The translations under genes and the position numbers were made by a program. From assembly GCA_031367195.1 (NCBI GenBank), contig JANLPL010000050.1, positions 1-19,831 of the forward strand: a DNA stretch of 19,831 bases, read 5' to 3'. The notes under the pieces were generated by a model that saw only the letters and a list, made by a program, of their open reading frames with translations, had not been told where the DNA came from and did not search any database. Source of the DNA: Roseiarcus sp031367195. GTDB lineage: Bacteria > Pseudomonadota > Alphaproteobacteria > Rhizobiales > Beijerinckiaceae. Below, one piece after another: positions 15,803-19,831 of the stretch (its first letter is position 1; each line of letters starts with the position of its first letter).

Positions 15803-15833
15803 TCTTTGGCCCGTCGCGGCGAGGGGCCAAAGA
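15803..15833 (-). terminator. Hairpin ending the gspI-J-K operon
   Basis: A perfect 10-bp stem (TCTTTGGCCC at 15803-15812, GGGCCAAAGA at 15824-15833) with an 11-nt loop lies 20 bp after the stop of the 40-codon peptide gene. The T-run is better on the plus strand (ATTTTCC) than on the minus strand (GATTTCG), so it may be weak or bidirectional. Confidence 0.65.
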
Positions 15834-15853
15834 TTTTCCAGCAGGCCGCGCGA

Positions 15854-15976
15854 TCAGAACCCCGACAGCACCTGCGTGCCCTTGGCGGCGCTGGCGATCA
15901 AACCCGCGAGCGCCGGCGCCGAAAATGCTGCGGCAACCAAGAGCGCGCCGAGCGCAACCAACTCGATGGTTTTCAT
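15854..15976 (-). CDS. 40-aa hydrophobic peptide at the end of the pseudopilin operon
   Basis: The sequence is MKTIELVALGALLVAAAFSA, then PALAGLIASAAKGTQVLSGF. It is one hydrophobic helix after a charged MKTIE start, with a possible signal-peptide site (APALA|G), which would leave a ~16-residue mature peptide. An AAGGGGA ribosome site sits 11 nt upstream, slightly far. It lies 82 bp after gspK on the same strand and just before a hairpin, so it should be on the gspI-J-K transcript. I do not recognise a family. It could be a small membrane protein of the T2SS, an exported peptide or a chance ORF; the good start, the clean hydrophobic profile and the placement favour a gene. Confidence 0.5.
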   Translation of the reverse strand: MKTIELVALGALLVAAAFSAPALAGLIASAAKGTQVLSGF

Positions 15977-16058
15977 CGCGCACTTTTCCCCTTGCGAACG
16001 AACGCGGGGGAAGCGCTGGAATGGGGACGGGACGCCGATGCGACTACGAACGAATCCG

Positions 16059-16949
16059 TCAATTCGCGCCGTAGTCGCCGTCGAAATCGTCGCGCCAGAA
16101 CAGGATCTGATACGGTTCGGCGGCCGTCTCGGTGATACGCAGGACGACCTGGGCCGCCACACGGCGCTGGGGCGTCGTCACGACGATATCGGCGCGCACA
16201 TTGTCGTTGGGATCGAGGCTGACGAATTCCGCCGCCGGGCCGGCGAGAGCGGCGACCGCCGCGGCGTCCGGCCGCTTGCCCGCCGCCGTGGCGCGCAGCG
16301 CGCTTTGGATTTTCGCGGTCATTCCGGGAAGCGCAGCCAGGACGGCGGCATCGGCGACCAGAGGATCGACCTTGGCCGTGCCGTTGTGAACCGTCAGTAA
16401 GGGAAGCGCGCGGGCGAGGAGCGCCGGCTCCATCGTTGGCAACAGGGCGAGTTCCAGCGCATTGTCGAACGGCGCGCCGACGGGCTGATAGGAGAGGCCC
16501 GCCTTGCGGTAGAGCGCGGCCTCGGCGCGCTTGCTCTCCTCCTTGGGCGCCTCGCGCCAGGCGACGATGCGGTCGGCGAGGAACTGCGCGGCCGTCGTCT
16601 TCGCGCCGGCGATCGCGAAAACCCCCGCCAGCACGTCGCGCGCCGCCGCATTGACGTCCACCCGCGCGCTCTCGGAGCGATACACGACGTCGATGCGCGC
16701 GACGCCGAGCCGGGTCGAGAAGGCTCCCTGATCGGGACGCGCCGGCTTCGGCCAGGCCAGTTGGCGATAAGCGGTGAGTTCCACGGCGGCCAGGATGGCC
16801 TGTTCCGCGCGCATCCGCTCCTGCGGCAGATAGACGCTCGCCGCCGTGTTGACCGCAAAAACGGCGTAAGCCGAGGCGAGCGCCGCCAGCGCCGCGAGCA
16901 TCCACAGGACCGCCACGACGACGAAGCCGCTCTCGTCGCGCCCGTTCAC
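16059..16949 (-). CDS. gspK: T2SS minor pseudopilin GspK
   Basis: This gene encodes 296 residues from a GTG that overlaps the gspJ stop as GTGA. The prepilin signal MNGRDESG is followed by FVVVAVLWMLAALAALASAY; there is no Glu at +5, as is normal for GspK, the tip subunit. The large alpha domain typical of GspK is present (VYRSESARVDVNAAARDVLA, GVFAIAGAKTTAAQFLADRI, AWRE). Length fits the family (about 300-330). It caps the pseudopilus with GspI and GspJ and is thought to close the tip. Confidence 0.9.
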   Translation of the reverse strand: MNGRDESGFVVVAVLWMLAALAALASAYAVFAVNTAASVYLPQERMRAEQAILAAVELTAYRQLAWPKPARPDQGAFSTRLGVARIDVVYRSESARVDVNAAARDVLAGVFAIAGAKTTAAQFLADRIVAWREAPKEESKRAEAALYRKAGLSYQPVGAPFDNALELALLPTMEPALLARALPLLTVHNGTAKVDPLVADAAVLAALPGMTAKIQSALRATAAGKRPDAAAVAALAGPAAEFVSLDPNDNVRADIVVTTPQRRVAAQVVLRITETAAEPYQILFWRDDFDGDYGAN

Positions 16950-17611
16950 TGAGTTTTAGCCGGGTCGACCGGCGGCGGCGGCTCGTCCGTTTTCGGCGTT
17001 GGCTGCGCGGTGAGACCGGGGCCGGAAGTCGTGTGGAGGAGAAAGGCGGTGGAGGCGACGGCCGCCGCCCCGTTGCTGACTGTAAGCCGCATGGCGCGCG
17101 GCAGGGTCGGCGCCTGACTCCACGAGCCGGCCCAATGGCCATCCGGCGCCTGATAGGCGAAGGCGAGCCGGAAAGGCGGATGCAGCACGGTCGCCACATT
17201 GCGGAACGGTCCGATCGGCCCCGGCGCGAAATCGGCGCGCGTGCGCTGCGTCTCCACGCCATGCGGCGTCGCGGCGGTCCCGATGCGGACATATTCCAGA
17301 TGCGGCCCGGCGCCGGGTCCGCTCGCGGCCCGCACAAACATCACCGCATCGGCTTCGCCGCGAAACAGCGGCGGCGCGGCGCTCTTGTCGAGCCTGGCGA
17401 ATTCGGCGGCTGCGATGTCGGCGACAATGCGGTCGAGGCTCTGGGCGATCAGGTCGGCGTTCTGCACCGCCTGGAACCCATGACGCCAATGCGGCAGCCA
17501 TTGCCCCGCCACGGCGCCGAGCGTGAGCAGGATCAGGGCCATCACCGCCACCGACGCCAGCGCCTCGACCAGCGTGAAGCCGTCGTCGCCGGTGGGCGGC
17601 CCGGGTCTCAC
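16946..17611 (-). CDS. gspJ: T2SS minor pseudopilin GspJ
   Basis: This gene encodes 221 residues. GTG 17611 overlaps the gspI stop as GTGA. A leader ending in Gly11 is followed by FTLVEALASVAVMALILLTL (Glu at +5). The body carries LIAQSLDRIVADIAAAEFAR and FRGEADAVMFVRAASGPG, matching the GspJ fold, then a proline-rich tail (PKTDEPPPPVDPAKTQ). It forms the quasi-helical tip complex with GspI and GspK. The Pro-rich C-terminus is longer than usual. Confidence 0.88.
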   Translation of the reverse strand: MRPGPPTGDDGFTLVEALASVAVMALILLTLGAVAGQWLPHWRHGFQAVQNADLIAQSLDRIVADIAAAEFARLDKSAAPPLFRGEADAVMFVRAASGPGAGPHLEYVRIGTAATPHGVETQRTRADFAPGPIGPFRNVATVLHPPFRLAFAYQAPDGHWAGSWSQAPTLPRAMRLTVSNGAAAVASTAFLLHTTSGPGLTAQPTPKTDEPPPPVDPAKTQ

Positions 17612-18000
17612 GGTCGGCGCAGCCGCACGGTCTGGACCGCGACGCTGCCGCCCTTCCCGTCGCTCACGCCGAGTTCGAGCACTTGCGGAATCCAGCCGGA
17701 ATCGACCGGCCCACCCGCAGGCAGATCGCGGAAAGTCGCGGCCGCGAGGCGCCAGCGATCAGCGAATATCTGGCCGGAGGTCGTCCCGTCGCGAGAGGCG
17801 CGGCGATCCGGCAGCGCCGTCAACGCGGCGCGGGTGGCGGAGGTCAGTTCGAGCCGGTTTTCCGCCCGACGCGCCGCCGCGAGCGCGCCGTAACCAAGCC
17901 GCCCGATCGCCGCCAGACCCGCCGCCAGAAGCGCCAGTGCGACGAGCGCTTCAATTAAAGTAAAGCCACGGGCGCCTGCGCGCGGGTCGGGCGACATCAT
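17608..18000 (-). CDS. gspI: T2SS minor pseudopilin GspI
   Basis: This gene encodes 130 residues. Two Met codons in tandem (18000, 17997) start the gene: MMSPDPRAGARG, then FTLIEALVALALLAAGLAAI with Glu at +5. The frame is open further upstream but that part is Arg/Ser-rich and lacks a start. The body has the short beta-rich C-terminal of GspI (WIPQVLELGVSDGKGGSVAV, QTVRLRRP). Length matches the family (~120-130). It heads the I-J-K group; the ribosome site is weak and I could not find a clear promoter in the 127 bp upstream. Confidence 0.85.
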   Translation of the reverse strand: MMSPDPRAGARGFTLIEALVALALLAAGLAAIGRLGYGALAAARRAENRLELTSATRAALTALPDRRASRDGTTSGQIFADRWRLAAATFRDLPAGGPVDSGWIPQVLELGVSDGKGGSVAVQTVRLRRP

Positions 18001-18021
18001 GATGGGATCTCGTGCAAGGGG

Positions 18022-18045
18022 TCCGCCCTGCCCGGGGCGGGCGGA
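18022..18045. repeat. GC-rich inverted repeat upstream of gspI
   Basis: TCCGCCC and GGGCGGA form a 7-bp stem around a GC-rich loop, 22 bp upstream of the gspI start. It may be a leader hairpin or a factor-independent stop for upstream transcripts; there is no T-run. Confidence 0.35.
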
Positions 18046-18083
18046 ACTCTGCGCAAGTGTTCGTGACGCTTTTGTGGCCACGA

Positions 18084-18100
18084 CGGCCGATCGTCGGCCG
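18084..18100. repeat. Palindrome between transglutaminase remnant and gspI
   Basis: CGGCCGA-TCG-TCGGCCG is a perfect 7-bp inverted repeat 28 bp after the stop at 18128. It could be an operator for gspI-J-K or a terminator hairpin without a U-tract. Confidence 0.35.
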
Positions 18101-18127
18101 CAGCGGTCAGCCCGGGTGAAGCGGCTG

Positions 18128-18922
18128 TTACTTCGCATCATTCGTCAAGACCCCGAAATGCGCGAGCGTCGCTAGCCAGAACGCGGTCGAGATCGCGACG
18201 TCGGCGGCGTCGCGGCCGCGCCCTATCACGATTCGCCCAATTCGGGCGCGGTTGTGCCGAGCGTCCTTGATGTACCAGCGACCATCGAGGAACACTTCGA
18301 ACCAGGCGCTGAAATCCATCGGGTTGACGTCGATCGGCACGCCGATGTCGCTGAGATAACCCGTGCAATGGCGCGCGGGTATGTTCATGCAACGGCGCAG
18401 CGCGACGGCGAGATGGGCAAGATCGCGGCAGACGCCGACGCGGTCGCGCATCGAGCGGCTCGCGCTGCGCTGGGAGGAGGCGTCGGCGCAGCTGAAACGA
18501 ATGTGGCTATGGGCGAAGTGGCAGATCGCCTGCACCCGCGCATGGCCGCCATCGATATATTGAAACTGCGACCATGCGAAGTTCGACAGCGCATCGCTGT
18601 CGCAATAGCGGCTCGACACGATAAAAAGCAGCACTTCGTCGGGAAGTTTCGGGATCGGCGGCAGCGCATTATAGGCCGGCGCCTCGGAGTCGTAGATCTG
18701 GAACCGATTGTTGAATGTGATGAGGCCGGGGGGCGCTTCGAGCCGCGTAACCCGGTCGCCCTAATGATCGAGATAGGCGCTCATCGCCATCGGCTGGTCG
18801 GAATAGATGATCTCGGGTGAGCGCAAATCCTCCGTTCTGGACGGATGAATGTTTAGTGGGAGCGGCATCGGCGTCCACGAAGCGCGCTGAAACGAGATCG
18901 ACGTGCAGGACGTGATCGCCAC
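18128..18922 (-). pseudogene. Transglutaminase-like protein with internal amber codon
   Basis: One frame of 265 codons with a single TAG at 18763-18761 (codon 54). Before it: SISFQRASWTPMPLPLNIHP, RTEDLRSPEIIYSDQPMAMS, AYLDH. After it: GDRVTRLEAPPGLITFNN, SSRYCDSDALSNFAW, GVCRDLAHLAVALRRCMNIP, DFSAWFEVFLDGRWYIKDAR, RIGRIVIGRGRDAADVAIST. This is the bacterial transglutaminase-like family with an N-terminal beta domain and a papain-like core; Cys165 (in GVCRD) is the nucleophile. The N-terminus (about the first 8 residues, GTG 18922) no longer resembles the family and overlaps the opposite-strand remnant at 18891. A start at GTG 18634 could still express a core lacking the N-terminal domain. 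Otherwise a pseudogene. Confidence 0.75.
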
Positions 18923-19390
18923 CTCCGTCGCCGCGCGACTTTCCGTTCAACTCGAACTCGCCGAACGTCGACAGGAATCCTCGTATCCCCGCGACATGCG
19001 CGCGCGGACTTCTTGTGCGCGGCAATCATCTGATCCTGCAATTCAACAAGGAAGGCAACGCGCACGCGCGTCGTCTGTTCGAGGAAGCCGTCGAATATGC
19101 GCCGCGATACAGCCGAGCTTTCAGCGCGATGTCGCGCACGCATTATCTCGATTGGCGCTATTTGCGGTCGACCGAACCCGACTCGTCGCTGGAGACCGCG
19201 GCGGGCCTTGCCCGTCGTGCGACCGAACTCTCGTCCCCGCCCCGCATTCATCAGCCTCCGCGAAGGCGGTGGCGAATCACAACCCGGTTGCGCTGGCGAG
19301 CGACTTCTTCAACAGTTTGCCAGAGGACGCACGCCGACGTGCGGACCATGCGGACCCAAATTGCCTTACCCAAACCACCGAACTAGGCCG
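18891..19390 (+). pseudogene. TPR-type (cyclase-associated) protein remnant
   Basis: Plus-strand reading gives EIDVQDVIATSVAARLSVQL, ELAERRQESSYPRDMRA. After a frame change in a CG run near 19000 it continues GLLVRGNHLILQFNKEGNAH, ARRLFEEAVEYAPRYSRAFS, AMSRTHYLDWRYLRSTEPDS, SLETAAGLARRATEL. This matches the middle region of bacterial proteins that join an adenylate-cyclase or TolB-like N-terminus to TPR repeats (RG.H....F..E....AR.LFE.A....P.YARA...L). After about 19235 frames break again (NHNPVALASDFFNSLPED in a third frame) and homology fades. Neither end of the gene is present. The family name is from memory of the pattern; the frameshifts are directly visible. Confidence 0.6.
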
Positions 19391-19505
19391 CTCGTGAAAG
19401 GGCCTGCGCCATTTCAAGAAGCCAACGAAACGGCTCATCTGGGGCGATGCATATTGTTCGATATGTGTTCAGGAAGGGGAGCCAAGATTCATTAAAAAAC
19501 CTCGG
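19383..19505 (-). pseudogene. Possible C-terminal gene fragment, family unknown
   Basis: A minus-strand frame reads FFNESWLPFLNTYRTICIAP, DEPFRWLLEMAQALSRAA and stops at 19383. The composition (Trp, Tyr, Phe, Asn mixed in) is more protein-like than the other frames here, but nothing upstream of about 19505 continues it convincingly. I cannot name the family. It may be the tail of a deleted gene, in keeping with the other remnants nearby. Confidence 0.25.
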
Positions 19506-19571
19506 CCTTATGTAGCAGCCACCACCGGCTGATGCTTCGTGCGCGGCGGCCGAGCCACTATAGGTGGTGGC
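19501..19571 (+). promoter_or_regulatory. Inverted repeats covering the ribosome site of the edge ORF
   Basis: GCCACCACC (19518-19526) pairs perfectly with GGTGGTGGC (19563-19571), which lies just before the ATG at 19573 and contains its only Shine-Dalgarno-like sequence. CTCGGCC (19501-19507) pairs with GGCCGAG (19548-19554). The two stems interleave, so they either compete or form a pseudoknot. Confidence 0.4.
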
Positions 19572-19572
19572 G

Positions 19573-19831
19573 ATGAGCGAGTTACCGATTGTCTCGTCGT
19601 TGCGCGAGAAGCGATTGGAAGTGACCGAAATACTCGAGGGCCTCGAGCGCCAGACCAACACGCGTCGCGCCGATCTGGCTCATTTGGACGCGACCATTCG
19701 CCTGTTTGATCCCAACGACATCCTCGTCGCGGCTCAACCTGCGCGGCGACGCCGCTATAATGACTGGTTCCGCCCTGGCGAATGTCGTCGGAGAATCCAC
19801 GATGTCTTGCGTGACGCGACGGAGCCGATGA
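19573..19831 (+). CDS. Coiled-coil hypothetical protein, partial (runs off window)
   Basis: The ATG at 19573 opens a frame with no stop before the window end (86 codons). It starts MSELPIVSSLREKRLEVTEI, continues LEGLERQTNTRRADLAHLDA and TIRLFDPNDILVAAQPARRR, then YNDWFRPGECRRRIHDVLRD. The first ~45 residues have heptad-like spacing of Leu/Ile/Val, a likely coiled coil, followed by a short DPNDI motif and a basic region. Similar small proteins occur beside mobile elements and recombinases in Rhizobiales (recollection, not checked), which would suit this remnant-rich flank. No catalytic motif is visible. Function unknown. Confidence 0.6.
   Translation, partial: MSELPIVSSLREKRLEVTEILEGLERQTNTRRADLAHLDATIRLFDPNDILVAAQPARRRRYNDWFRPGECRRRIHDVLRDATEPM

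Noticed and set aside
1..19831. CRISPR arrays, tRNA or rRNA genes, phage genes
   Set aside because: No regularly spaced repeats, cloverleaf-like sequence, rRNA-like sequence or phage motifs were seen on reading.

Overview
The window is high-GC DNA with dense, overlapping genes, most like a Rhizobiales-type alphaproteobacterium (Methylocystis/Methylosinus-like is my guess). That placement is an inference from composition and gene style; no 16S or other marker is present.

The intact centre (about 6.25-18.0 kb) encodes a nearly complete type II secretion system (T2SS) in three blocks. Block 1, minus strand 12274 to 6254, is gspE-F-G-H-L-M followed by a GspC/GspN-like gene, all tightly spaced or overlapping. 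Block 2, plus strand 12409 to 15218, diverges from block 1 and holds the lipoprotein secretin gspD and a short prepilin peptidase (gspO) overlapping at TTGA. Block 3, minus strand 18000 to 15854, is gspI-J-K plus a 40-codon hydrophobic peptide. A strong hairpin separates block 3 from a Sel1-repeat secreted protein (15700 to 15215) that converges on gspO. Together they give the ATPase (E), inner-membrane platform (F, L, M, C/N-like), pseudopilus (G, H, I, J, K), pilin processing (O) and outer-membrane gate (D).

Left of this core, on the minus strand at 3362-1710, is an exported kelch/galactose-oxidase-like beta-propeller protein with its own good promoter, Shine-Dalgarno site and terminator. 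It is a plausible T2SS cargo, but nothing in the sequence proves this.

Both flanks are gene graveyards. On the left are a CHAT-domain 3' fragment fused to a decayed IS4-type transposase (1-1109), a LysR regulator remnant (4527-4905) and a frameshifted DUF2125-like gene (4903-6250). On the right are a transglutaminase-like gene with an internal amber codon (18922-18128), abutting on the opposite strand a remnant of a TPR protein (about 18891-19390), then a small coiled-coil ORF running off the window (19573-19831). I found no tRNA, rRNA, CRISPR array or phage module. I did not find a convincing wholly new system; the best candidates for novelty are the 40-aa peptide in the pseudopilin operon, the GspC/N-like protein, the T2SS-linked propeller protein, and a hairpin over the start of the edge ORF.
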